A DNA stretch of 64,000 bases from Dillenia suffruticosa (GCA_033439265.1 JAVTVX010000009.1:10381109-10445108), one strand, 5' to 3'; shown: positions 1-13,577, counted from the stretch's first letter. Notes: generated from the letters alone by a model not told the origin. Program-made: numbers and translations.

Positions 1-61
1 GTGGGAAAATGTTCCATGTAAAAAGAAAGGAGAGAGAGGGGGAAACTCAGAGATACAATAC

Positions 62-319
62 CTTCACAGTGAAAAGGCCGAGCTCCATAAGGACAAATGC
101 AGACTTGGGTATCCAAATTGCTAAATTTGACCCACAAACTCCACCGAATCCAACACAATTAGAACAACTATCACTATCCGTTATATACCCAATCTCAAAC
201 CCTAGACTCAAGGCTTCTCCCAAATCACATTCTCTCCTTATCATCGTTAAAACTTCTCCATACACAGGCATTCTGCACATAATTTCTGCAAACCCTACTT
301 GGGTTTCTCTCATCGCCAT
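62..319 (-). pseudogene. LRK10L ectodomain exon tail (WAK_assoc), frameshifted fragment
   Basis: Minus-strand reading gives the cysteine-rich end of an LRK10L ectodomain: residues like GFEIGYITDSDSCSNC, then GGVCG, matching the C..C..SGG.CG pattern of the intact gene's exon 1 (54,249-55,077). Downstream the family's C.CP.G......C tail (CICPYGARPFHC) is present but in another frame, so at least one small indel separates them. The exon would end at 62 with a donor reading G|GTATTG, after the first base of a codon, the same phase as the intact gene. The DNA at 1-118 is closely similar to 52,790-52,905 in the intact gene's first intron. The amino-terminal ectodomain is missing above about 320 and any kinase exons would lie outside the window. 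This is a paralogue fragment, probably non-functional. Confidence 0.7.
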
Positions 320-2442
320 AAAAAACTTTTTACCACAACTGTTGTTATAAGGAGGAACATATGGCTATTCAAAATCACAATCAGAGAAGAAACTTTTGTT
401 CCTTGCCAATGGGGCATAATAAAAGTGAGAGTAGTCCAAAGACAAATTGTTCATGGATTCAGTGGGACATCTTTTGTTTTTCTATCCTAGAAATTGGCCA
501 AAGTTACTATCATGGTTTGGCTAGTTTCAAGAATATTGCCAACAACAAATTTATGATTACTTATGCTGATTATAGATACAGCATCATAAGAGAGATCCAA
601 TGGGTATTAGTGTTCAAAACCTTGGAGATCGCAAAATTTGGTCATCTATTTACCCAAAAACCTACCTTATTTCAGCTTCTTTGCAAATATATGGTTTTTG
701 CACTGGACAAATTATGGGTCTTGCGGAGAGCAAGCATGTAAAAAAAGACTTAGTCAAATGATTAATAAGATGTGGATGTAAAGAATGTAAAGGAAGGATT
801 GTTGTTTATCCGAGAGGGAGAGATGATCTGAATCCAATTGTAGAAAAATGTCAAACACTATACTAGGAAGCTTCATTAGAATAAGAAGGTTTTAAAACAA
901 ACCAATAAATAATTTTTCTCATGCAAAAATTTCAGAATCTAAATTATGTTATAATTACTTACCTGTTTTGATGATTGGGTATTCTAAGTCTAGAAGATGT
1001 AACAAAATCAGATCACGTTTTTTAGTTCATAATTCAAATGCGTTTGGTAGAATGATGACCACCTTTCTTCCAAGCCCTCTTTTTATATTCTCAATGTGAG
1101 GAAAAAATTCTCCTTTTCTTTTACTCTCCAAAAAATACTTCTCATGTTTCTTTCCCAATTCTATGCATTCACTTGGCTTTTTTTTTAAAAAAAAATTGGA
1201 AGTTGTGCATTTTTCATTGAGTAAGAGAGAGAGAAGGAGTTAAGGGGCGAGACTCATGACAAAGTTGGAGTTGGCTACTCAAAAACCACTCCCCCTAATT
1301 CCTTTTATCGGACTTTCAAAATTCAAAATCATTTGAATGGGTTGGGTCGGGTTTACCCTCATGGGCGGATCCGCATCCAATTTCCAATGTCTCTCACTCG
1401 CACATGAGGACTAAACTCACATATAGCATAATCATTACTATCGAACGTCTCAAATTTCATACAGGCAAGTGGATTATGTGACATGCAAGAATACTAAGAG
1501 CTTTAAGGCTATTCACCGATTAATGTATATAACACCTCACTTTCAACGTGATGATGAGGACGTCATATCATGCTATACTCTAAATTTCTTTTACTCGATA
1601 TAGTAAGCATATTACTCATCCCTCAAAATAACGTAAGAGCATACTTGACTCAATTTCATTCATGTATTTACAATTATGTCTTTAAACACCAAGTCATAGA
1701 CATAATTGGCCGACCTGTAAATACAGAACAATATGTTGTCAAAAACAGTCTTCCTTTCATATTATTAAGTTTCAACTTTATTTTAACTATTTTCCTAGAC
1801 ATGTACCATCAAATCTAATCAACCATAGTATTTTGGTGATGTGCTAAGATAACAATACAAAAATAAAATTTCAAGAAACAAACAAAAGTTCTAAGAGTAT
1901 GAATTGAGGTTAAATGTGAATTTTTGGGTCTCACACAATGAAATAAAGAGGGATGTACTCACACAACAAGATAAAGAGGGATGTACTTTCTCATTACCCA
2001 TATGATCAATAAGTACACATAGTATGAAACACGTGCTACGATACTCTTTCTTCCCATTTAAAAGCATATGTCTTCTTTTCTAAAATTAATATATTGTACA
2101 GACCTTAGTCCAAGTGTACACAACACCTGACATGAGTTTTTCTTCTTACAAGTCCTCAAAATTATCACAACATCAAGAAAAACTTACACTTGACTATTAG
2201 ACAAGTTCAATGGATTATGGAAAATCTATTTCAATTATCACATAGATATATACAACCGGTAATCTCATTTTAGTACTTAATTAAGCTGGTATATATGTTA
2301 ATCCACCACAAATTAGTACTAACTCATCTCTACATATTACACAAACATTAGAGATGATTGCTCGTGTAACAGAGCTAATCTCGAAAACTTGTCCGACATA
2401 CTTTTAAAAGTAGACACAAGAACTTTAGACACAAAACAAAAT
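320..2442. other. Intergenic stretch without a recognisable gene
   Basis: A plus-strand open frame of 126 codons (361-741) is present, but I recognise no domain in it; it looks like chance or decayed transposon coding sequence. The rest is AT-rich with scattered stops in all frames. The part next to 2,442 may be the 3' flank or LTR of the copia relic that follows, but I could not define an LTR. Confidence 0.5.
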
Positions 2443-5340
2443 TCAAATGTTAATGAATATGAGCATTACTTCAAATATGCTATATGTTTGATCACAATCA
2501 TAGTTACAAATACTGTCACAATCTACGCAAACCAAGAGATCTAACATGTCTCTAGGTGTTGGTTTCGTAAACGGATCAGCTAGTATCATATACATAGGTA
2601 TATATTTCAGTATCGTTTTCCTTTTTTCAATTATGTTTCTGACAAGATTGATATTTGTGTCTATATTTGGTTTTGCTATCGTATTTGGAGTATCTAACAC
2701 AAGCAACAGCAGATTGATTGTCATAATATAGTTCCCACTTAATTGCTCACTACTCCTAACTATTGTAAAAATTTACACAACCAAACTTGTTCCTGAACTG
2801 TGGAAACATAAACTTCAAATTCTACTTCCATTATAGTGAGAGATACATAGATTTGTTTTTTTCTATTCTATGAGATAGTGTCATTATTGAGTAACAAATA
2901 TAACTAAAGATAAATTTTCTCTTATCTGAATCACCTCCCCAATTAGTATCCGTGTATTCTTTCAATACTAGATCTTTTTCTTGATAACAAATGAAATAAT
3001 CTGTAGTTCCGTTCATATATCTCAATATTCTTTTTATATCAATCCAATCATTCTTCCCTAGATTGGATAGATATCTGCGGACCAAACTCATAGCATGACA
3101 AATTCGAGACGAGTACACATCATAGCATACGTTAAGCTCCCAATTGTGCTAGATTATGGTACTATGGACATTTAATCTACTTTTTTAGGAGTATTCGGGC
3201 ACATTTCATCACTTGACCTATCGCCTTTAGCCGCAACAGTATCAATGGATTTGCAATCTTCAACTTTGTATCATTCCAGAGATTTTGTAATATAAAACTC
3301 TTGAGATAATCCCAATAATCTTTTGGAATGATTTCTATGAATTTTAATTCCCAATCTGTCTTACACATATACTTCATCTTGAATTTGGAAGACAACAATT
3401 TTAAGATCTGAAAGACATACTCATTATTTGTGGCTAATAATATGTTCTTTACATATAGAAATAGAATTACAAACTTGTCATTAGACTTCTCAACATAGAT
3501 ACAATGGTTTTCATCTATTATAACAAAATCATAAGAAATCACACCTCTGTGAAATCTCAAATACCGTTGTCTCGAATACTGCTTGATGCCACAAATTGAT
3601 CTACTTAATTTACATATTCTATCTCCCTGACCTTTAATAACAAAACCTTCTAGTTGAGCCATATAGACTTCTTCCTCAAGTTCTATTGAAAAAGACAGTC
3701 TTCAAGTCCATTTGAGGTAATTCTAAATCCAAATTAGCCATTATTCCTAATAGCAGGCGAATGGAGATAAATCTTACTACCGAAAAAAATGTTTCCTCAT
3801 TATTAACACTCACTTATAGAGTGTAATCTTTTGCTACTAGTTGAATCATATATCTTTTAATAGTTCCATCTATCCTACACTCCCATTTGTTCCCAATAAC
3901 TTAGTGCCCTAGTAGAAGTTCAACAAATTTCTAAACATCGTTGGATCTTATTGACTCCAATTCTTTCTTTTATCGCTTTTATCCACTCCTCTTTGGTGGG
4001 ACAAGATAGAGACTCATCTTTGTTCTTAGATTCTTCTTCATCTTCTGAAGAAAAAATAAATGTATGTCATCCAATCTCAAAATAATGCTTGAACATGGTT
4101 TTCCTAACACTTTTCCAAATTGGTAACTTAGTTGGATTGCTAAAATTTGAATCCCCCCACTGGAATCAATATCTAACTTAGTTTCTTGTGATTCCAGTGA
4201 TCCAGCATGCATAGAGCCATCTTTTGAATTACTAATTCAAATCAAAGCTTAATGTCCTTCATGTGACCTCTACTAGGAAAATTATTCTCCAAAAATGTGA
4301 CATTCCATCATTCAACTTCTATTACAATACCATATTCTCGTTCATTAATAAATACTTAACTTTTAAACTAGTCAGAGTATCTTATAAAGATACTCTTACT
4401 TCTACAGGATCCAATTTTTTAAAATTATTAGAAAAATCTTAAATACAAACGATTGATCCCAAGGTCTGTGGTCACTCAAACATAAGTTTCTACCAGTCTA
4501 AAGTACATCTAATGTCATTGGTACTGACTTTGAAGCACTTTGTTCAAAATATAATCCACAGTCAATAAAAAGATCTCTTTAAAAGGTGATCGACAAGTTA
4601 GCTACACCATCATGGATCTTGTCATACCCAACAATTTCTTATTCCTTCTCACTACAATACCATCTGTTAAGGTGTATAAGAAATGGTCAAATATCGAATT
4701 ATACCTCTTTCATTACATAGATCCTTGATTGATTTAATAGATATTCATGCTCTCTATCCGTTCTAAAGATCCTTTATCATTCTATCTATTTGATTCTCTA
4801 CCTCATTCATATAAGTTCTAAAATACTTAAAGTGTTTTAGACTTTTGGATAAACAAATATATATGGTTAAATCGTGGGAAATCATTTATAAATGTAATGA
4901 AATGCAAAGGTCTATGTCTAGTTTTCACATTCATTAGACAACAAATGTCCGAATGGATTAACAACAATGGAAATTCAGCCCCTATAGTCTTTTCAAATGG
5001 TTTTCTTGTCATTTTGCAAGTAAGACAATGTTAACTTAATAGTTAAACATTCGTCCATCACATTGCAAAACTATAAAATCATTTTCAAAATTATTGAGAA
5101 TCAATAAACATGTCATTCAAATACAAACTAATCCTGTCTCTCTAAGAGTTCAAAATATAGTTATGTTTCAAAAGAACAAGAATAGATATTAAATTCCGTT
5201 GAATTTATGACACATAGAGAATATCATGCAAAATAAAAGTTCAGCCATTTTGTAACTCCAATTTATAACTGCCAACTTCTCAAACCTCCACTTTTGCATT
5301 CTTCCTCACATAGATCCATCTCCTACCACAAAGCACTCGA
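2443..5340 (-). mobile_element. Ty1/copia retrotransposon relic (protease end, integrase, RT, RNase H)
   Basis: Read on the minus strand, the order is copia-like. At about 5,330-5,100 is degraded gag-pre-integrase sequence. At 5,012-4,827 is an integrase core start (HSDICCLMNV, FITFINDFPRF). At 4,212-3,979 is linker. At 3,662-3,177 is reverse transcriptase (KLSRSICGIKQ.SRQ.YLRF, LFLYVKNILLATNN). At 3,118-2,831 is RNase H (WIDIKRILRYMNGTTDY, YTDTNWGGDSD). At 2,724-2,443 is the pol tail (LKYIPMYMILADPFTKP). The reverse-transcriptase YVDD box reads YVKN, so both catalytic aspartates are gone, and stops and frameshifts break every domain. The element is dead and old. No LTR pair was found. Confidence 0.85.
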
Positions 5341-6806
5341 CGAAAATCTACAAATGTCCCTTAATCTGTTCTTATATCCGAATTTTTTTTGTGATCCGTC
5401 TCCAATATCCTTTCCTTTCTTGCTTTTGTTCTAGTCTCTCTCACATTTAGAGCCCAAGGCTCTCTTGGAACTAGTCTCTGCAACAAAAGCATCAATTATG
5501 GATATTACAGTATAGAGCTATTCATCCTCAAGCTCGACGTGGTGAGTAGCATCTGAGAAAGTTTTCACACTATCAAACTGACTTTCAAGTGCTCCCATTG
5601 GCAGGAAAGAATCAGATCAAGACTTGAATTTTGTGTTTATCAGAGAGAACATGACCAACTGGCTTCACCTCATATTAGACATGACTTTTAAATATTGTTT
5701 GATACTGTGATCACTTCACCTTTTGGAGGTAAATTTTATAGTCAACTATTTAAGATGAGTTATACTGGTACCTCTATATTTTTCTTTGAGGAATACCTAA
5801 ATGAAATAAGCAATAGAATATTGCTTACACTCGAAGATCGTGTTATCAACCACAAAGCTAATCAAGGTCGCTCGAATAGTGGAATCTATCCTTTTCCACA
5901 CCTGGTAAGCATCTAGTTGTCTCCTCTGCGGGGTGGCATTGTGCACACCAAGGTCCTACATGACATACTTGACACCTTCCGAGACATCTTATTCTTTCAG
6001 CACACGCTATATTTTATTACGTCATATCTCATGATCGTTGCCATTCGATTTGTCACCTCTATTCAAGTCCGTAATAATGGACATCGATGTTACAGTCTAG
6101 ATTCTAAAAAAGTGGATACAAATATTCATGCTTATATGTTACACACAATTTTGTACATCAAAATTAATATTCATGACATGTCAATATTATGTATAGAATC
6201 AAAAGTTCACTAAATTTCCAATCATCATCTATGATTCTAATGTATCACCATCACAAATTTAATTTAAAATTACAAAATTCAATAGGTTTTAGGTGAGAAT
6301 TATTCAAATTCTTCCAACAAAAAAAATTCGCACTTAAATACCCAAAATATTTAAATAATATTACAATTTTGGATGAGAATTACATAAATTCTACCAATCC
6401 AAAATTTTTATTCTGAAGACCCTAGTTTTCTTTTGCATACATGATCATATGAAAAATAACAAATATTTTCAATCATATTTTTAATAGAAACTTTATATAA
6501 AAAATTAAAAGTTTCTCTACTGCATGATCAAGATTCAAACCAATAACCATTGTGCGCAAAAGAAAACAAGCAAATTCATTATTTCAATTTAAGACTTGTG
6601 CATTCGAGTAATCATATTCACCATTTTCTTGGATAGTCTATCCCTAGAAGAAACTCTCGTTATAGCATGTGGATTGGAACTATTTATACTTTGGGATAGT
6701 TTTTTCTTCATTTAGGTCTCTAAATTCTTGACTCTTCACATTTCGATCACATCGTCAATAATCATACTCTCTCTCTCTCTCTCGACAATCATCTCAAAAA
6801 CCAAAC
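5341..6806. other. Intergenic AT-rich stretch, no gene seen
   Basis: No protein family was recognised on either strand. Open frames at 5,695-6,213 have no identifiable domain. A short (CT)n microsatellite lies at about 6,768-6,783. The segment next to 5,341 could be gag-side debris of the copia relic. Confidence 0.4.
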
Positions 6807-8620
6807 TAAAATATAATTTAGAGGGGATGAATAGGTAGTATGGTACTTTTTGAGAATTTTGAAGATTTTTTAATTTTTGTGGGATATGTGTGATATAGAG
6901 AAATTGAAAAGTTAAGGAAACTAAGTGTTCAAGGAAAATGAAAATGAAAAGATCAAGAATTAAAGCATACGGAATTTTATAGTGATTCCACCAAACCTAG
7001 TGTACATCCACTCCTAGGCACCCTCATGGATTTATTATTAGCTTAATAGTATAAACTTGATTATAGGTTCAAGTTAGACCTTTACAGTGTTTTCCAACCT
7101 AGCATAGGTTAATTTTCTCTCTCTAAACCCTAGACCGTGAATCTCTTAATGGTCATTGAAAATTTCAGTACAAGAGAAGTGGAGTGTTATCGAGAGTGAG
7201 GCTACAATCCTCTGATATAACAAGATTTGAGCTTACAATAAATTACATTTAGAGAAAAGTTTGTGAGTGAAAAACATAGAGTAATTCGTAGAGGAACAGG
7301 GCGAGGCGAGTAATGTAGAGAAATTAAATGTTGTTTTCAATCCCCAATAGTACATTAAGCCATTCATTTCTATCGCTCTGGTATTTATTGTTGAACAGAA
7401 AAGAGCCGTTGTACGATGGTTCAACTTGAACGTTGGCCATTAATATCCATCATTAGATGTATTCTAGCGACTCCTCATTTTGCACTAAGAGTTTATCTTC
7501 CCACTCTCATTTCTACTGGTTCATTTCTTTGGCCAATGATATGAATGGCTTTTTCTTTTGCTGCATACAACGTTAGTCTTTGATAGAAAGAGAAATAAGC
7601 AAATAAATTAGGAAGAGATGATCGTTGTGTTCATGCCAATTTCAAAATCTAGTTTCTGACAATTTCAGGTCGACAAGTTAATTAGAGTATCGACCTGGAT
7701 TTAAAATTGTGGTGTAAATGTATTTGATCAGGTCGACATATTAATGTTATAGGTCGACCGGTTTGATTTGTTGATCAATTTGTGTTGAGAAGTGAACCGA
7801 TTTTATATTCATAATCCAATTGAATAGTGCTATTTTGACCCCCTTTAGGTTTTCTGTTAAAAGGGATGTTGACATATTTAAAACTTCGGTTGACATGGTT
7901 CTGTCCCAAAATAATTGGTAGACATGGTGTATTTATATTGGTCGACATAGTTTAGTGTGTCAACAAAGTTTTGTTTGTGTCTTAACCAATTTTAAGGGTT
8001 ATTCGATTTCAACAGTGATAAGTTGACTTCTTTAAAACATCTTTATTAAAGAGGCTGTCAACATATTGCATTATTTGGGTCAACACAATTCTATTTCAAA
8101 GTCAATTGATGGACATGACATAACAAAATTGGTCGACATATTTAGTGGGTTGACATAAAATTGTGCCGGGTTGCCATAGTCAAAATGACAAGAGGATAGG
8201 TTGACATGTGAAAGTGATTAGGTTGACATCGATGAAATTGGTAGACCTATGGACTAAAATTGGTAGGCATGCTACTATTTGGGTTCACCAATTTCAGATA
8301 GCATGTTGACAAGCTACTATTTGGGTCGACAAGGGATGACTAAGTCTTCTTTGGGCAACACATTATCGGATATGTTAATCTAATATTACTTAGAAAAATT
8401 GGTGTTTTGATTTCATTTATGTCGACATGTGTTTTGGGTAGGTCAACATGTTTACTGTTAGATCTAAATTTTGCTCAATTGATCGACATGAGATTTAAAA
8501 TAGGTTGACATGGATATGATTAGGTCGACATGGATTTTCAACAGATCGACATACTTTGCAGAACTTGGTTTTTCGGATTCTATTCTCTTTATTTTTTATT
8601 TTACTTCCGTATTTCAAATT
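6807..8620 (-). mobile_element. Copia-type LTR debris, minus orientation
   Basis: The sequence at about 6,815-6,832, reverse-complemented, reads TATTCATCCCCTCTAAATTA, resembling the CACCCCTCTAGG-type end seen at 21,320-21,335 in the plus-oriented relative. Beyond it lies the GTCGAC motif array at 7,668-8,560. Phrases such as ATCCACTCCTAGGCACC near 7,008 are common in plant copia LTRs. Boundaries and target duplications are not resolved. Confidence 0.4.
7668..8560. repeat. Dispersed array of GGTCGACAT-like motifs
   Basis: More than twenty degenerate copies of (A)GGTCGACAT or GGTTGACAT occur at irregular spacing of roughly 20-60 bp, for example near 7,669, 7,733, 7,751, 8,131 and 8,524. It differs from a simple satellite because the motif is conserved but the spacers are not. 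The plus strand here carries GGTCGACAT; the related array at 19,329-20,640 carries the opposite strand. Confidence 0.75.
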
Positions 8621-9002
8621 CTTTTATCAACATCAAAACTTAATATACTGAACACAGACTAACCCAATAAGGAATCAAAGAATTTCTCAAAATATATACT
8701 TCATCCCCCAAAAGAATAACGAAATGTAAGAAGTTCCAAATATTTTTATTCTATGATCACCAAATGATCTGACAAAGTGTGAGATGAGTCTGTCTTATAA
8801 GTCAACATTGAACCCAACTTTACCAAGAGTTACGAACTTCTCAATGCTCTACCTCTCCCCGGAGAGTTCCAACATTGCGTTCGAATATTACCATATCCTT
8901 GAAAATGAAAACAATATTAGGTCGGACACCAAACCAACTATAATATTGTATTAAATCTCAAGGCATTTATTTTAAATATTTGCTTAAATTTAAAATAATT
9001 TT

Positions 9003-10500
9003 GTTGGTCCCAAAGACAACCAAGAAGGGGGTTGAATTGATTGTCTTAAACTTAACTTTTCAAAAATTTAACTCCACATAGATTCAATAATTAAACCTAT
9101 GATCAATCTAATGCAATAATTAAAGGTAAGAGTAAGGAGATAAATTTGTTTTTATAGTGGTTTGGCCTTTTGCCTACATCCACTCTTCCAACCAAGCAAG
9201 CCGGGGTCTAGCCACTAGCAAGTTTCCACTATAGTCGAATCAACAACATACACTCCACTTGTTGACTTCTGATTTTCATACCATGAAGAATCCTTTGTCC
9301 AACAATGGAAGATAACTTATACAATAATTCACTCACTCAATACCTTTTTACAACTTAAACAATGCTTAAACAAATGAATATAGAGGCAGAAATTCAGAAA
9401 TACAGCAGTTGAATTTTTGTGTTCAGAATGCAAAATTTGTTGCTCAGAATTCAGAGATTTCGTTGCACTTGATTCAGAAATTTCATCTTTCTTTTCTCTC
9501 TAAAAGTTTTTTTGTTGAAAAGTGCTCTCTACTCTCTTGAATTTCAAAGCTCTTGTTGCTGAAAAATCTGCTCTTTCAAAATTCAAAATCATGCAGTAAA
9601 GCTCTCCAAAGTTACCAACAAGAACTCCACCAACCATCCTGAAAAATAGGCTCGAAATCTTCCTTGAATAATGATGTTTACCAGTAGTAAATATTTTTTG
9701 TTTGAAGTTTAAGCATCCCTCCAATATATTCAAAAGCTGGTTGGATTATATCTATATGATAGCTCCTCCAAAAAATTTGAAATCAATCCAGAAGTTTAGT
9801 TCCAGCTCAGAGCATTTCGGCATAGCTTGCTAACTTTGCCCATTTATTTCTCCATCAAAATCTCGATGAAATTATGCTATAAAAACACATATTTATTGTC
9901 CAACTGTAATTTGTTGCTGAAAAATCTGTTCTTTCAAAATTCAAAATCCTTCAATAAAAACTCGCCAAAGTTACCAACAACAACTCCACCAACCATCCTG
10001 AAAAATAGGCTCCAAATCTTTCTTGAATAATAATATTTACCAGCAGTAAATATTTTTTGTTTGAAACTTAAACATCCCTCCAATATATTCAAAAGCTGAT
10101 TGGATTATATCTATATGATAGTTCCTCCAAAAAATTCGAAATCAGTCCAGAAGTTTAGTTCCAGCTCAGAGCATTTCAGCATAACTTGCTAACTTCGCCC
10201 ATTTATTTCTCCATCAAAATCTCAATGAAATTGTGCTATAACAACACATATTTATTGTCCAACTGTAATAACATAATGTTGAATAAATAAACTCATAAAT
10301 CTCTGACCTGTAGTGAAGTTATAGAGGTCCAAATATCAGTCGAGAACCTGATTCAAACCATAAATTCTGCTATACAAAATGGGTGACTAACTAACTTCCA
10401 GCTGAATTTTCTCCACCATTCCAACAAGATAATTATACGGTAATTACTTGAATTTGATGTTCCATATGTCCTCTTTGAAACAAACTTTTCGGTATTGAAA
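9003..10500 (-). mobile_element. Copia-like LTR or element fragment
   Basis: From 9,003 the sequence opens TGTTGGTCCCAAAGAC, followed by a GGGGGTTGAATTG stretch. Near 9,165-9,220 are the phrases TTTTGCCTACATCCACTC and CTAGCCACTAGCAAG. These are typical of copia-type LTRs of plants. It contains the tandem duplication at 9,555-10,270. No coding domain was seen. The family and the right boundary are uncertain. Confidence 0.4.
9555..10270. repeat. Tandem duplication, two units of 358 bp
   Basis: Unit 1 (9,555-9,912) and unit 2 (9,913-10,270) both start GTTGCTGAAAAATCTG and align over their whole length with only scattered substitutions. Both end GTCCAACTGTAAT. They lie inside copia-like sequence. 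Confidence 0.9.
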
Positions 10501-11947
10501 GTATTTCAACATATAGGAAGATATGAAAGTCCAAATATGATCAAATGATCACTATTTTTATACTTAGAAAAATTTCTAAGTGGTGGAGTATGAAATGTTC
10601 GCACATTGGAGCATTTTTGTGTGTATCTAGGATCAATTATAAGTTAAGTGTAGTACCCAAACTACACTGTTGGGTCTTCAACAGATATCAAAAAAAAAAA
10701 AAATCTTATTTCTATAATCAAATAATCCTTACTTCTATGATCGATTCTATGACTAGTTTTATCACTTTTTAATTAAATAAAAAATTTTGCGCACTAAATA
10801 AATTGATTAGAATCATATGAGAGATTTTGTTATTATCAAAACTAAGGAAACAACAATTTTCTCAATAAATTTTATATTAGAAAAACTAATTTTTGAATAT
10901 AAATAATGGAAAAAATACAAATAAATAATGGGTGTGAAAAACAAATTTTCACCCAGATAGTCAAAATTAAGAAAATAATTTTCTAAACTCATACAAAAAT
11001 TTTCAAAATTTTTGGGGTACTACAAATAATTTTTTTTTTGTAATTTTAAACAATTTTTATGTTTAAAAAATAATAATTTTTTTGACTCTGAAAAATAAAT
11101 TAAAAATTTCATAAGACTCCGGAAAGAATAAATAATTATTTAGGTGAAAATTATGGCTGAAACGGTTAATATTTTTTTGAGGTCTTATTTTTTTATTTTT
11201 ATGGATCAATATGAGAATAAATATGATCAAATAATGATTTTAATAAATAGGGTCACAAAACATAAAAGAAGATAAAGAAAATTTTAATGTTATGATATAT
11301 CAATCAAGTATTTTTTAATTTTTTTTGCTTGTCATTCATGTTACTGATATTATATTAGTGTCTATATACTAATATAATGATAAAATAAAAAATGTTAATA
11401 TTAGTAGAAATACTTTCATAGTTACCGCTATAGAATTTTTGTTAACATTAATCAACGGATTTTGCCACCAAAAGGCATGAAGTTTCCACTTCCGAGCCTT
11501 ACCACTAAAAAGTAAAATTTTACCATTGTCAAGCTTTAGCTACCTTAGTTGAGTACGTATTTACCTCACAACGGAAAAATGTACATGGAAAAATGTACAA
11601 CTTTTTTGAAATTTTTTTAATTATTTTTTTACCATGTAAGAACTTATTCGCCCATTTTATCATAATTAGACTTAAGTTATGATTGTTAGGCAATCGTTAC
11701 CATTAATGGTCTTGTTTTACCACTTGTGGAGAATTTTCATTATTTACCGCTATTGGGGCATATTACCAACAGGGGCATACTTTTATCACTCATTGCTCTA
11801 AATCAAAGTTCGATAAATATAAATGAGATTTAGCTTCATAGTTTTCGGATGGAGAGTATAAAAAAGACCACTATTGGCCTTCGTTATTATAAGTTGGCCA
11901 GTTTCTTTAACAAGGGATATGAAAATCAAGAATAAGAAGCAAAATTA
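10501..11947. other. AT-rich intergenic stretch, no gene seen
   Basis: Very AT-rich, with homopolymer runs and no open frame of interest. At 11,420-11,800 several phrases (TTACCGCTATAG, TTTACCATTG) loosely recall the TTACTAC-type repeats of the CACTA element at 29 kb, too weakly to call an element. Confidence 0.4.
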
Positions 11948-12165
11948 AGAAAAATCTAAGAAAAAATTCATTAGGAGCTCACTGGGAAGGTGCTCAGCTG
12001 GACTTAAATGTTTAAGAGAAGGAAAAAAGGAGGAATTTTCTTATAATGTTTGCAACGACTTCCAGCGCTATTATATCTTTGGATATTCTATTATAGACTT
12101 AAATGCTGGCTCAGAAAATGTGTTATGAGAGTTGGTCGTACCGTAGACGTTAAGGAAAACTATTT
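11948..12165 (-). repeat. Orphan copy of LRK10L upstream sequence
   Basis: This segment aligns with 56,043-56,270. Shared stretches include TTCATTAGGAGCTCACTGG, then CTTAAATGCTGGCT, then GAAAATGTGTTATGAGAG and TAGACGTTAAGG. In the 56-kb copy it lies just 5' of an LRK10L amino-terminal fragment on the minus strand, so I read this as promoter-proximal DNA left from a tandem gene duplication. No signal-peptide exon follows it here. Confidence 0.75.
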
Positions 12166-13327
12166 TTGAAAATTAATTTTTTTGACCTTTTTACTTTTGA
12201 AAACTATTTTTATACTTTTTTTTATAAATAAACTGTTCAACAAAATATATTTTATAAATATATTTTTAATGAAATTATCATAAAGTCTATATATATAAAA
12301 TATAATTTTTTCTCCTCATCAGCGATTGATTAAAATTCATATATCTATATTTTAAAAATAAAAAAAATATAAATACTAATAATTGATATAAAACAAATGA
12401 ATTATTTTTCAACATTCATAAATATAAAATAATTTTTATATAACAAAAAAAACTAAAAAAATTTGAACATAACGTAATTCAAATATTTGTGAACACCCAA
12501 GTCTTATAAATGAAATAAACAAAAATTTATGAACGTATTTAGAATTTATAAAAAAAAATATTAAACCCACCTAAATCATAGCATTTATGAACACATCTAT
12601 AGTATGAACATATTTGAAATTTTGTATCATTCAATTAAGGATATAAATAAAACAAAATATTATAATTCTAAAAAAAATTGGAGTATTAATAAAAAGGAGA
12701 ATAAAAAACTCATCTCAAAAACTTATCCTTTAAAACTATTTTATCTATTTTTCTTCATAAAAAAAGTTAGTTTTAAGGAGAAAAAATTTTATTTTGTAAG
12801 AGAAGATAAGTTTAAAAAATCTTGCCAAACGGACACTAAAACATGTGTTCCTTTACCTCCTACCTAACATTAACTATGATATATTTTTAAAAACTATTAA
12901 AATTACTAATAAATTAATATACCATTAATCCATTTTACATTTTGATAAATTCTAAATATAGTGTTAAAAGTATTAATAATTTATATTTCAAAATCATTTC
13001 AAAATCATTTTAATAAAATAGAAATAAATTTAATCAATCAGATTGGCGATACACAGAATAATCAAATTCTATTAACAAAAACAAGTATAAATATAAGTTG
13101 ATATTAGTATCAATACAAAGTTATTATGTGACAGGTCAAACTATTTTTTATGTTTTTAAAATTATTTTTATATACTATTATTAAAATCTTTATTTTTCAA
13201 AACTAATTGGTTGCCCCTAAATTATTTTAGCTAGCGAGTAAGAGTAAAGCTTAGTAACAATAAAATAAATAAATGGAAAACAATTGAAGACCATTAAGGT
13301 TATAAAGGGTAGGAATTGCAAAGGTAC
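12166..13327. other. AT-rich intergenic stretch where kinase exons would be expected
   Basis: For the ectodomain pseudogene at 13,328-18,122 the transmembrane and kinase exons should lie in this direction. No kinase motif (VAVK, HxDIKPHN, DFG, APE) was found on the minus strand. The DNA is strongly AT-rich with no recognisable gene. Confidence 0.5.
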
Positions 13328-13577
13328 CCAAGGAGCAGTCGTGTTTGGTAATTTTTCCATCATTGAAGAAGCACTGAAACTCTTTGGCCAAAGTCGAATT
13401 ATAGAATCTGCAGACACCGCCTGATGCCTCAGATTGGAGATAGTCATTCGTCTTCGTCCAATTCAATACAAACCCACTCTTCATAGCCTCATCCAACATA
13501 TCATTTACAGGGTTTGAAATTTCACTCTTCAACACCATAGCTACCATGTTTTCCTCACAACTCCTAGACCAATCATA

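Noticed and set aside
361-741. 126-codon plus-strand frame
   Set aside because: No recognisable domain, no splice context and no supporting neighbour; likely chance or decayed transposon sequence.
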